From positions 90,520,001 to 90,584,000 of the forward strand of contig JBITNC010000001.1 in NCBI GenBank assembly GCA_050084985.1: 64,000 nt of DNA, written 5' to 3'. Positions 1-9,459 of this stretch are shown piece by piece. Source of the stretch: Nageia nagi. Lineage: Eukaryota; Pinophyta. Under the pieces are notes generated by a model. It was given only the letters and a program-made list of their open reading frames with translations, was not told where the DNA came from and did not search any database. A program made the translations under genes and the position numbers. How positions within the stretch are numbered: position 1 is the stretch's first letter; every line of letters starts with the position of its first letter.

Positions 1-829
1 ATATATTGAATAATGTTATTGCAATTTGGAAAGGAATAAAATGTACAAGAGTCCTTGATTAAGAAGCATTGTTTATTAAAATTGATTTTGAAAAATCACA
101 TGATAGAAATGAGTGGAATTTTATATTATCCATACTTCAGGCTCTTGGGTTTGGTCCACTTTTTATTTAGTCTATTTGAATTCTATTTAGATATGATTTT
201 GCTATTTTTACCATGAATTGTGTTCGTTCTACTCCCATCACTCTTGCCTACTCTGTTCGTTAAGGTTTCTCCTTAGCCCCCTCTCTATTTATCTTAGATG
301 TTGAAACTTTTGGTTATCTTTTGGCACACAAAGCTAAGCAAGGTGTTATTCATGGAATTTCTCTTCCTAATTCTTCATTGCAGCTTATTAATGATCATTT
401 TGTTGATGATTCCTTTTTGACCTTACATGAAGATGAACAATCCATAAATTTTGCTTTAGATTCTTTGAATGCTTTTTGTTGTGCCTCTAGTTCTAGTATT
501 CAATGGTAGAAAAATTCATGTTTCAAGAAGTCTTCAAGACCTATGCCTAGTTGGCTTAGCCTTTTCCTCTAGAAATAGATTTAGCCTAGTGAGGTATTTA
601 AGTTTCTTGGTATCCCATTTGTCTTCTAGGTTTTGGAACTTTGTCATTCAAAAGATTGAGAAGAAGCTTGGGTATTGGAATACTAAAAAGCTTTCTCTTG
701 CTAGAAGATACCAAATTTACACAAATTTTTTAGCCTCCACTCATGTGTATTATTCTTCATGTTAGATTCCTCCTAATGATCCATAATCATCGGATGCTTA
801 TAGCATACTCGGATCCTCACTTATAGATT
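1..829 (+). mobile_element. LINE-A: L1-type reverse transcriptase fragment
   Basis: This is the 3' part of an L1-type non-LTR retrotransposon ORF2, read in several plus-strand frames with stops. In order I see an RT palm segment resembling 'DFEKSHDR.EW' (about 80-115), the 'GFSLAPSLFILDVE' block (about 266-305), the catalytic F-V-D-D box inside 'NDHFVDDSFLT' (about 390-425), and a downstream block like 'KIEKKLGYWNTKKLSLARRYQI' (about 650-720) typical of the LINE region after the palm. The start lies outside the window. The copy is a frameshifted pseudogene that stops abruptly at 829, where an LTR on the other strand begins, so it was probably the target of that later insertion. It is distinct from LINE-B, because both contain the same RT segments. 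Confidence 0.8.
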
Positions 830-1502
830 TGAACAAAAAAAAGATATTCACCATTATGAGACCCATCAAATTGCATATAAATTCAAAATTACATAATTTA
901 AAACTACAAATTAACAATACAACCACAAATAACAAGATCAAAATAATGATTTACCTAATTCACCCAATGTGGGCTAATCCAACATGGAATTGGAGCCTTC
1001 TCTTCTCATTATCTATGGATATTACAATATTACATATATATAGAGAAATACCATCAAAATAATGGTACTACCATGTCCTACCACATTATTGCAATCTCTT
1101 ACAGTAAGAAGAATAACTTCAAAACTACAAATTTTTTGAATTGGCTCTTGATCTTCTTTCAAATCTTTACAATCCCAAAAACCCAAGACTCTCTAAAACT
1201 CCATTATAGAAATAAGAGATAACACACCTTTAAATAAGCTTGGAACATCTCCAAGACATTAGTTGATGATCCTAAATCTCTTAGCTTCCCAAAATGTTGA
1301 TGTCCCTTCAACTTCCCCTGTTGACTCATTAAGATGCACACCATTAACAAACTAGGAACAATGTTACATATCGCTGATAGTGTGGTTTTGTATATCAATT
1401 AACTCTAGATTTTAGTCTTTAGTGTGTCTCCAAGAACATATACCTTTAGAATGAGTACTGATCTTACAGAGAACAACTTGATATGATCCAATTTAGATCA
1501 CA
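830..1502 (-). repeat. Probable 3' LTR of chromovirus gypsy-1
   Basis: The boundary was inferred, not matched to a second copy. On the minus strand a short purine-rich tract (about 1503-1510) is followed by TGTGATC, and the opposite end reads TTTGTTCA, giving a TG...CA segment of about 673 bp just beyond the last codons of a Ty3/gypsy pol. A TATATATA-like stretch lies at about 1031-1045. The matching 5' LTR is not visible in the window, because the 5' end of gypsy-1 is lost at the Tat-1 junction. Confidence 0.5.
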
Positions 1503-1836
1503 CCTCCCTAATGAAAAGGCATTTGGTCCCACAAATGCATAGATGAGGATACAACTCCGCAACCCTAGACTTGTCCATCCACTTGGCTTTATTAAGCTTT
1601 TGTCCCTTCAATCCAACCAACCATAGTTTTATCTCACCTCTTCTTGTAGCATGAACCTTCTTTTGTAATATGGAATCCTCCTTGAGTTCATCCATAGTAT
1701 TAGGAGCTAAGTCATCAAGAGATGGCAAAATCTGATATGAACTTGCTTCATCTTTAATCAACATAGATGGCTCATATAATTTCAAATGTTCCACATTCAC
1801 AATTGAATAGATTTTCATATATGTCAATAGATTCAA
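1498..1836 (-). pseudogene. Gypsy-1 pol C-terminus with chromodomain
   Basis: A 112-codon open stretch ends just inside the LTR. It carries a chromodomain-like segment with the order 'ILQKKV..TRRGEIK.WLV.LKGQ....AKWM', matching the aromatic and basic pattern of chromovirus integrase tails (canonical 'YLVKWKG...ATW'). In chromoviruses this domain follows the integrase and can steer insertion to particular chromatin. Here it follows integrase remnants at about 1950-2900, in the expected order. The expected W of 'KWKG' is replaced by L, so function is doubtful. The family call is by pattern only. Confidence 0.65.
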
Positions 1837-1949
1837 TCTAAAAGCATTCTCACTTGCTCCATAATCTCAAATGGTCCATACCTTATAGGCTTCATCTTCT
1901 TGGTTGGCCCTTGCAACCTCTCCTTGGTAAGAGGTTAGCAAACATGGTC

Positions 1950-2900
1950 TCCCACATGAAACTTATGGTCAACCCTATGTTTTTAATATCTCATCTTGTA
2001 CTTGGATTGGCTTGTATTAAGTTTCTCTTGGACTTTCAAATGAATTTACCTAATCTTTTCAACAAACTTTTTAGCTTGCTTTTCCTCTTTCTCAAGTGAA
2101 TTTCCTTCATCTTTTTGCTGCTCAAACACACAATCAAAATGTGAAGATGGTAAATAACCAAAATAAGTATCAAAAGGACTCTTATTAATTGAAGAATGAA
2201 TTTCCCTATTGTATAAATGTTAGATATATTCAAGATACTCATCCTAAGACTTAGGATGATTGCCACAATAACCCCTCAAGAGTTGAACCACTTTCCTATT
2301 CACCACCTTAGTTTGTTCATCTGTTTGAGGATGAAAGGTAGTACTCTTCTTCAACCTTGTATCCATATTTTCCCACAAACATGTTCAAAACTTGCCCAAA
2401 AATCTACTATCTCTATTTGAAACAATAGAAGTAGGTAATCCAAAATGAACCCAAATATGAAAAAGACCAAATTTGCAACATCTTATCTTGTTATAGTCTT
2501 CTTACATGGAATCAAAATGTACATCTTGCTAAATCTATCCATAATAATAAATAAATAGTCATGACCCTTGTTATTCATAGGCAATCCTACCATAAGATCC
2601 ATCGAAATACACTCCTAAGGATGTGAAGGTACTAAAAGTTGTTGATACAAACCCAATTTCCTATTACTTGGCTTGCTAGTGCAACATAAAGAGCATCCCC
2701 TTATGTACTTGTCAACTTGATCTTGCATCTTTGGAAAATATACATACCTTTGTAAATTGTACAATATCTTTCCAATCCCAAAATATCCTGCAATCTTTGA
2801 AGTATTTGCTTATGTAATCAACCCAATCCTTTCACCTATAGGTATACATAACACATTAAAATGATAAAGAAGTCCATTTTACAAATGAAAATCATCCAAA
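1950..2900 (-). pseudogene. Gypsy-1 integrase remnant
   Basis: The reverse-strand translation, with stops and frame changes, contains the Ty3/gypsy integrase core. 'SMDLMVGLPMNNKGHDYLF' and 'DRFSKMYILIPCKKT' lie at about 2510-2605. 'RKVVQLLRGYCGNHPKS.DEYLEYI' and 'LYNREIHSSINKSPFDTYFGYLP' lie at about 2150-2310. The first catalytic D (in 'SMDL') and conserved downstream helices can be seen; the middle part is frameshifted. The C-terminal 'HKFHVGDHVC' and 'RYGPFEIMEQV' segments (about 1850-1975) lead into the chromodomain. It is non-functional. Confidence 0.8.
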
Positions 2901-3034
2901 CCCTCGTACTTGGACCTAGATGAAGATAATTGCTCATACACCTCTCTGAAGTTAGGATCCTACACATATGTCCCTAAAAATGACTTAGACAGAAAAGGAA
3001 GAGATTTAAGCATCGAGAGGGAACTCACTGGCCC

Positions 3035-3290
3035 CTATTTGCATGCTGTGAATGGCCCAAAAATAGTATTGCATGCTATTAATGATGTTGAATTAGTAGA
3101 TATAGGTGGTTTAGAAAACATGTCAGCAACCTTATTTTGTGTTCTTTTCTTGTACTTGATCACTAGATAAAATTGTTGTAAAAAACCCATCCATTTATAA
3201 TGTCTACTTTGTTGCAATTTTAATTGAGTTTGTAAGTACTTTAATGGTTGATGATCAATATGAATGATTATTTCTTTCATGATTAAGTAA
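3035..3290 (-). pseudogene. Gypsy-1 RNase H fragment
   Basis: An open stretch of about 80 codons contains the C-terminal half of a Ty3/gypsy RNase H: 'HIDHQPLKYLQTQLKLQQSR' followed by 'KWMGFLQQF..VIKYKK' and 'NKVADMFSKPP'. The D of 'DHQPL' and the D of 'VADM' correspond to conserved acidic positions of the family. The following residues form the linker towards integrase. It sits between RT (higher coordinates) and INT (lower coordinates), the normal minus-strand Ty3 order. Confidence 0.85.
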
Positions 3291-4640
3291 TGTTTACACT
3301 TTTAACAAATTGAACCAATGCATACATTTCCTTATCATAAGTAGGATAATTCAAAATGGCCCCACTAAACTTTTTAGAATGATAGCAAATTGGTTTACCT
3401 TATTGTAATAAAATGACTCTCATGTCATATTCATTTGCATTAGTATTCACTTCAAATAGCTTTTGTAAATCAGGAAGTGCCAGCATGAGTGCACTAACAA
3501 TCTTTTGCTTCAAGGTATCAAAATATGTTTGTTGTTATTTTTCCCATTAGAAAACTTGCCTTTTGTTAGTTACATCATGTAAAGGTGAAACAATATGAGA
3601 AAAATCAATAATAAATTTTCTCAAATATTGGGTAGCACCTAATAAACTCCTTACTTTAGTTACATTAGATGGCCTTATCCAATCTACTATAGCACTTACT
3701 TTACTAGGATCTACCTTAAGTGGCCCATGACCAATAAGATGGCCTAAGACTCACATTTTGAATGTTTCAACAACTTGTCCTTATGCAAATATTGAAACAC
3801 TTATCTAGGATGTACAACATGTTCTTCCAAAGTAGAAATATAACAAGAATATCATTCAAGTATACAACAACAAAATAATCAATAAATAGATGAAGCACAT
3901 CATTCATTACCCTTATAAATGTGGCTGGTGCATTGCACAAACTAAATGGAAAAACAAGCCACTCAAATAGGCCTTACCTTGACTTGAAATAAGTCTTCCA
4001 AATGTCCTCCTCCTTGATTCAAACTTAGTGATATCCACTCCTCAAGTGCAGCTTTGTGAAGAATATTTCCCCTTACAACTAATCCAAAAGGTCATCCATC
4101 TGAGGATAAAGATAGTGATTTTTGATGGTGATTTTGTTAAGTGATCTATAGTCAATACACATTCTCTAAGTTTGATCCTTTTTTTGTAACCATAATAATA
4201 TGTGATCCACATGAAGATGTACTTATTTTGACCACACATTGATCAACCAACTCCTGAATCTGCCTCTTTATCTTCTCTTGCTCCAAAATTGATTACTGAT
4301 AGAAAGCTATGTTGGGCAATGAAGCATCAAGAAATAACTAAATATCATGCTATATATCCTGCATAGAGGAAATACCTATGGCTATGCAAACAAGTTAGTA
4401 AACTTCTAGACCAAATTCTACATTTGTTCTTCTCTATTACATGTCGTTAATGGCCTATAGTTAGTATTGCATACTGCTGACAATGTTAGATTCACCCTAC
4501 CAGAAGCTTCAATTTTCACCATGATCAACACAAACTTTTTAAAAGTATTTACAAGATGTTTTACATGATTGGAAGTAACCAAAGGTAGTTTTTTCCTACT
4601 TTTATATGCACTAACTAGAAACATCTTTCCATCTTTCATG
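3290..4640 (-). pseudogene. Gypsy-1 reverse transcriptase remnant
   Basis: This stretch lies between the protease-side remnants and RNase H. Heavily frameshifted minus-strand reading shows RT-like pieces: a segment around 3900-4020 corresponds to the 'MPFGL.NAP.TF...M' region, one around 3830-3870 lies near the expected YVDD area, and one around 3640-3770 corresponds to the thumb and connection ('VGHLR.ILVK'). Stops occur every few dozen codons, so the assignment rests mostly on position between flanking, better preserved domains. Confidence 0.6.
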
Positions 4641-4699
4641 AATCATAATTTTTTCAATCTTTTGTAATAAATACCATCTCTATCCCACATATAAGGGTT

Positions 4700-5258
4700 A
4701 CCAAGAAAACAACACAAATATCTAAAGGAACAACATTGATGATAACTTCATCAATGTACTTTGCACAAATAGCAAATTTTAACTTACATTATTTAGTGAC
4801 TTGTAAACTAGCATTGTGATACACCCAACCCAAAGGATATGGATTTGGATGGTTGAAAGTTTCCAATCCTAAATTACTTACCATAGATTCTGAAATCAAA
4901 TTTGCTTGAGAACCTAGATCAATAATGCAATCTAATTTGATTTTCTTAATTTGGATTTTGATGTGGAATAATTGAATCCTTTATTATTAAATATCTTGAT
5001 ATTCTTCAACCTTTTGAATGACTAAACAATTTATTTTCTCATCAACATCTGAACTTCCCTCAATATCATCACATTTAAGAACCATAGCATTAGTTTTCTC
5101 CTTATTCTTATGCTTATATGGATGTAATTTCAAATGAAGTTTCTAACATTTATCATCAATATGAACATATTTATCACAATGAATACAATGCCTTTTATCA
5201 CCTTCTTTCTTTGAAATATTAGTGGTCTTAGTTTCTTGCTTACCTTTGCCTTTATATT
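4700..5258 (-). pseudogene. Gypsy-1 gag C-terminus and protease region
   Basis: On the minus strand just inside the copia-1 insertion (about 5140-5258) the translation reads a basic KGK/KQET stretch, then a zinc-knuckle-like 'CIHCDKYVHIDDKC' (C-X2-C-X4-H-X4-C spacing) followed by 'KLHLKLHPYKHKNK'. This is a plant Ty3 gag end. Further along, 'MVLKCDDIEGSSDVDEKIN' and a hydrophobic protease-like stretch are interrupted by stops. The missing part of gag continues at 14236-14395 beyond copia-1. Confidence 0.65.
5254..5258. repeat. Copia-1 target-site duplication, left copy (ATATT)
   Basis: The five bases ATATT directly precede the TG of the left LTR and recur at 14231-14235 directly after the CA of the right LTR. 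Five bp is the usual duplication size for Ty1/copia integrase. The gypsy-1 gag reading frame on either side is consistent with a single target. Confidence 0.95.
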
Positions 5259-5753
5259 TGAAGGATTTGAACTATAACTAAACAAATCCTCTAGGACCTT
5301 AGACTAGGAAACTCAAGATTACACATCTATAATTCTAAGAACATCATTTACACAATATAACACCAATATAATGTGGTTCCTCCCTCCTTGGGAGTACATC
5401 CACAACTAGCTCTCTTATTCTCAACTATGCCTCTTACAACTATTCTCTTGCTCTCTCCTACACAACCAAGTAGAGTAATCTTACTCAAAACTTAGATATG
5501 TTACAATAGGAGAGGCCCTCTATTTATAGCTTGAGAGCACCTCCCTAACCTCCCTTTAACCCAAGGGTAAGGTTAGGGTTACAATAAATGTGTGACCTAA
5601 CTTTCACCTACCAACTAACCCCATGGTTAGGTCAAAGTCCACACATAATAAAGAATTCAATTAATCCCTTAAGGTATCTACATATCCTTTAAGTGATTAA
5701 TTGAATTTACAAGGAGTTTAGGAATTCACAATATTTCATTACAAATTCTAACA
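5259..5753 (-). repeat. Copia-1 3' LTR
   Basis: TG...CA-bounded, 495 bp, the same length as the copy at 13736-14230 and identical to it as far as I could compare by eye. It is the 3' LTR because the polypurine tract abuts it at 5754. A TATAAATAG box (minus strand) lies at 5520-5529. Confidence 0.95.
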
Positions 5754-5763
5754 CTCCCCCTTA
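5754..5763 (-). other. Copia-1 polypurine tract
   Basis: On the minus strand TAAGGGGGAG runs directly into the TG of the 3' LTR. This is the expected plus-strand DNA primer site. Confidence 0.9.
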
Positions 5764-6241
5764 ATGTAATATTTGGATAGAGCGTAGAAGAGAGAAGAGA
5801 GAGAGTAAGAGAGAGTTCTCCTCCATAGAGATACAAGTGGAGATGAGAACATTTACATATTTGAGAATCTTTTTGAGAACTAGTATGAGACTCACTACAT
5901 TACCATTTGACAAAAAATGGTTTACAATACAATCATTAACCACAACTGGTTTCACTGTACATAGTAGTCGATCAACTTTAAGCTGACATGTGAGTCTCCA
6001 TGAGCTTGCTTTCACAAGGTGAGTAACCTGCATTTCTAAAGGAGATCCTGCATGCTACAAGCAACTCATGAACAAAATTAGTTAGATGCATCATATATTC
6101 AAATAAGAGAATCAAATAATGCCATCTTATAAATAACTGATCAATGGTGCACTATGAGTCATCACGGAGATGCCAAGCCATCACTCATAGTCACTTGTTG
6201 TTATATAGACATGTGTTGATTATTAATAGAGCATAAAAAAT
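5764..6241 (-). other. Copia-1 3' UTR, LTR-proximal part
   Basis: Non-coding stretch between the polypurine tract and the 49-bp repeat array. Blocks at about 5764-5880 and 6068-6200 are recognisably shared with the equivalent part of copia-2 (about 35860-35980 and 36150-36300). This shows conservation at least within the family. No convincing frame was found. Confidence 0.7.
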
Positions 6242-6763
6242 TGTACAACGAGTTTCTCACGCAGAGCAAACTCACCACGGAGGTATAGAATGTACAACAA
6301 GTTCCTCATGCAGAGCGAACTTACCACTGAGGTATATTAATTATATGCTCAAAAATTGTACAACGAGTTTCTCACGCAGAGCAAACTCACCACGGAGGTA
6401 TAGAATGTACAACAAGTTTGTCACGCAGAGCAAACTTACCACGGAGGTGTAAAATAGAGCATAAAAATTGTACAACGAGTTTCTCACGCAGAGCAAACTC
6501 ACCACGGAGGTCTGGAATGTACAACAAGTTCCTCACATAGAGCGAACTAACCACAGAGGTATATAAATTATATGCTCAAAAATTGTACAACAAGTTTGTC
6601 ACGCAGAGCAAACTTACCACGGAGGTGTAAAATGTACAACAAGTTTGTCACGCAGAGCAAACTTACCACGGAGGTGTAAAATAATCAACACTATATAACA
6701 ATAGTTGTACAACGAGTTTCTCACGCAGAGCAAACTCACCACGGAGGTCTGGAATGTACAACA
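6242..6763 (-). repeat. Array of nine 49-bp hairpin-forming repeats plus a partial tenth
   Basis: Units begin with TGTACAAC at about 6242, 6291, 6357, 6406, 6469, 6518, 6584, 6633 and 6706, with a truncated start at 6755. Each carries a stem-loop: left arm, a 12-nt middle usually CTCACGCAGAGC or GTCACGCAGAGC, right arm, then ACCACGGAGG or a close variant. Arms occur as GAGTTT/AAACTC (units 1, 3, 5, 9), AAGTTC/GAACTT (unit 2; unit 6 has one outer mismatch) and AAGTTTG/CAAACTT (units 4, 7, 8). Pairing is therefore kept although the bases differ. Linkers between unit pairs alternate GAGCATA and TATGCTC. The array lies in the 3' UTR between the pol stop and the LTR. Confidence 0.9.
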
Positions 6764-6807
6764 AAAAGAAGCCTCTTAGAGGTGAAGTTGTCATCACTAA
6801 CAAAAGT

Positions 6808-9459
6808 TCAAGCTTCACTCCCCCTTGAGGGCAACTTCACCAACCCGAGAGAATCCCTAAGCTTGCTGAACTGAGCTTCAGGAAGGGGCTTGGTGAACAA
6901 ATCAGCGGAGTTTTCAGTAGATGGACAATACTGCAAGTGTATGATGTCATCTAGAACCTTCTCCCTGATAAAATGGGCTTGGATTTCCACATGCTTGGTT
7001 CTCTGATGAAACACAGGATTCTTAGCCAAGGAGATAGCCGATTGATTGTCTGAAGAAATAAGAGATGGGTCATTTTGCTTATACCCAATTTCATTCAGAA
7101 GATGCCTTAGCCAAATAGCTTCTTGAGCGGCAACAGACATGGCTCGATATTCAGCTTCGGTGGTAGAAAGAGTCACTGTAGGTTGCTTCTTGGAGGCCCA
7201 AGAGATAGCACCTGAACCAATGCTGAACACATATGCAGAGGTTGACTTTCTATCATCTCTATCTCCCCCATAATCAGAATCGGAGAACCCTGAGAGAACA
7301 ATCGAGGGCACTTTGGAATATTTAAGAGCAAGATCCTTAGTCCCTGCCACATACCTCAAGATTTGCTTAACAGCGTTGAGGTGCTCAACATATGGTTTTT
7401 GCATGAATCGTGCCATCAGATTCACTGCAAAGGCAATATCAGGCCGAGAGATAGTCAAATACAGAAGACTACCGATCAATTGTCTATAGGCTGTAGCATC
7501 AGCCAACTGAGAATCTGAGCTCAGTGATACAATGATTCCAGGAGAAACAGGTATTGCAGCATATCGACACTCCTCCATTCCAAACTTTTGCAAGATGTCT
7601 GATATATACTTAGATTGACTAAGATAAGTACAATCTTTATATTGGTATACTTGCATCCCAAGATAGTAATGCAATAGACCTAAATCAGTCATTTCAAATG
7701 TTGCCTTGAGTTTGGATATGCACTCTTGGATGATTGCAATATTATTGCCAGTTATAAGAAGATCATCCACATAAAGGAGAATTAAGACCACGTCTTTTCC
7801 CTGATTGAGTACATAGAGATCTGAGTCTGAGAAGCACTTGGAAAAACCAATATCTGCAAAGAATCCTGAAATTTTCTTGTACCATGCTCTAGGTGCTTGC
7901 TTAAGTCCATACAAAGACTTCTTGAGTTTGCACACAAGAGACTCTTTTCCTTCTGGACTAAACCCTTCTGGTTGATTCATGTAGATTTCAACATCCAAGT
8001 CACCATTGAGAAAGGCACTCTTGACATCAAGTTGAAAAACTTTCCAACCTTGAGCTGCAGAAAGAGCAAGGATGATCCTAACAGTAGGCATCTTGGCCAC
8101 AGGAGCAAAGGTTTCCTCATAATCAATGCCATATTGCTGAGCGAATCCTTTGGCCACTAACCTTGCTTTGTATTTCTCAATTTCTCCATTAGAATTGTAC
8201 TTAACCTTGTATATCCATTTATTTCCAATCACATTTTTCGCATTGGGATAAGGAACCAAATCCCAAGTTTCATTTTTCATGAGCGCCTCATACTCAACTT
8301 TCATAGCATCCATCCAGCACTCTTGCTTGGAAGCTTCTTTGAAAGTTGATGGCTCATTCATATTATCAATTTTGGCAAATAAGGATTTGTTCAAGGTCAT
8401 ACTTCTTGTAATTCTCTGAGCTGGAGAATTTTGCTCTTGTGGTGACTTCTCTACATTATCATCCAACCAGTTAGGAGCAGGTGAAGAATCATCTGAAACA
8501 GATACCTCATCATGAGAAGGCGAATCCTCGGGAAGTTCATTGAACTTGACATCCCTAGAAACAAAGACTGTTTTATGGGTTGAGGAGTAGAGCCTGTAAC
8601 CTCTATGCTGATTATCATACCCCACAAAGATGCATTTTTCTGATCTGTGATCCAACTTCTTCCTTTTCTCTGAAGTAATGAAGGCAAATGCATCACACCC
8701 AAAGACCCTGAAGTGTGAGATATTAGGTTTCTTTCCTGTCCATGCTTCATATGGAGTTTTACCTTCAACTGCTTTAGTAGGACACCGATTTAGGGTGTGA
8801 ATAGCAGTGTGAACAGCTTCACCCCATAAGAAACTAGGAAGGTTACCCAACATGCACCTTGCCATTTCCATAATGGTGCGATTCTTTCTTTCAGCAACTC
8901 CATTTTGCTGAGGGGTGTAAGGGATAGTGAATTGTCGCTTGATCCCATGTTTAACACAATAGTCGTTAAACTCATTGCTATTATATTCACCCCCATTATC
9001 AGATCTTAGCATCTTGATCTTGAAATCAGTTTGATTTTCAACAAGTGCCTTGAAATCTTTGAACCTGTCAAAAGTTTGATCCTTGTGCTCAAGTAGATAA
9101 CCAAATGTCATCCTACTGAAATCATCAATGAAGGTCAGAACATAAGAAGCTCCCCCTAGGGACTTAGTCTGGAACGGACCCATCAAATCTGAATGCACAA
9201 GCTGAAGAGGACGAGAAGCTCGAGTTGCTTTATCTTTGTCAAACTTTTGCCTATTCATCTTTCCAAGAATGCACCTTTCACAAAGACCAATTGTGGGTGT
9301 AATATTAGGTAAACCTTCCACAAGTTCATGATTTTTCATATCTTGAATACTCTTGTGGTTAAGGTGCCCTAATCGATGATGCCAAAGATTGCCCTTTTGA
9401 ACAAACATTTGTAGCAAGACAAATCTTTGAAGGTACTTGATCCACAATATAAAGGTCAT
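6808..9459 (-). CDS. Copia-1 integrase, reverse transcriptase and RNase H
   Basis: An uninterrupted frame of 883 codons. Integrase: zinc-binding H28, H32, C60 and C63, then catalytic D91 (HSD), D154 (LRSDNGG) and E190 (GVAERKNR), with D-35-E spacing. Reverse transcriptase: 'NKWIYKVKYN', 'KARLVAKGF', 'FQLDVKSAFLNGDL', 'LYGLKQAPRAWY' and the active site YVDD at residues 563-566 (codons near 7760-7773). RNase H: 'SDSDYGGD', 'STTEAEYRA' and 'SSDNQSAI', with the C-terminal 'FTKPLPEAQF' typical of plant copia. The first ATG is probably not a natural start: residues 1-25 are out of frame with gag, and the true protein would continue from the gag-protease frame, which lies one base away. Catalytic residues of all three enzymes look intact. 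Confidence 0.95.
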   Translation of the reverse strand: MTFILWIKYLQRFVLLQMFVQKGNLWHHRLGHLNHKSIQDMKNHELVEGLPNITPTIGLCERCILGKMNRQKFDKDKATRASRPLQLVHSDLMGPFQTKSLGGASYVLTFIDDFSRMTFGYLLEHKDQTFDRFKDFKALVENQTDFKIKMLRSDNGGEYNSNEFNDYCVKHGIKRQFTIPYTPQQNGVAERKNRTIMEMARCMLGNLPSFLWGEAVHTAIHTLNRCPTKAVEGKTPYEAWTGKKPNISHFRVFGCDAFAFITSEKRKKLDHRSEKCIFVGYDNQHRGYRLYSSTHKTVFVSRDVKFNELPEDSPSHDEVSVSDDSSPAPNWLDDNVEKSPQEQNSPAQRITRSMTLNKSLFAKIDNMNEPSTFKEASKQECWMDAMKVEYEALMKNETWDLVPYPNAKNVIGNKWIYKVKYNSNGEIEKYKARLVAKGFAQQYGIDYEETFAPVAKMPTVRIILALSAAQGWKVFQLDVKSAFLNGDLDVEIYMNQPEGFSPEGKESLVCKLKKSLYGLKQAPRAWYKKISGFFADIGFSKCFSDSDLYVLNQGKDVVLILLYVDDLLITGNNIAIIQECISKLKATFEMTDLGLLHYYLGMQVYQYKDCTYLSQSKYISDILQKFGMEECRYAAIPVSPGIIVSLSSDSQLADATAYRQLIGSLLYLTISRPDIAFAVNLMARFMQKPYVEHLNAVKQILRYVAGTKDLALKYSKVPSIVLSGFSDSDYGGDRDDRKSTSAYVFSIGSGAISWASKKQPTVTLSTTEAEYRAMSVAAQEAIWLRHLLNEIGYKQNDPSLISSDNQSAISLAKNPVFHQRTKHVEIQAHFIREKVLDDIIHLQYCPSTENSADLFTKPLPEAQFSKLRDSLGLVKLPSRGSEA

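Noticed and set aside
1320-4490. Three similar stretches of about 50 bases (about 1325-1385, 3041-3090, 4440-4490)
   Set aside because: Similarity is loose and could be chance or related coding sequence; no clear boundaries.
6242-6763. A CRISPR-like array
   Set aside because: Units and linkers are both repetitive, there are no unique spacers, and the array lies in the 3' UTR of a plant retrotransposon.
7897-8160. Plus-strand open frame of 87 codons inside copia-1 pol
   Set aside because: Shadow of the conserved RT reading on the other strand; the same applies to 8451-8768 and 8790-8996 (other minus-strand frames) and 9847-10376 on the plus strand.
9395-9398. Programmed frameshift signal
   Set aside because: The shift needed fits a single extra base in a homopolymer; no clear slippery site plus pseudoknot could be recognised, and plant copia elements normally use one frame.
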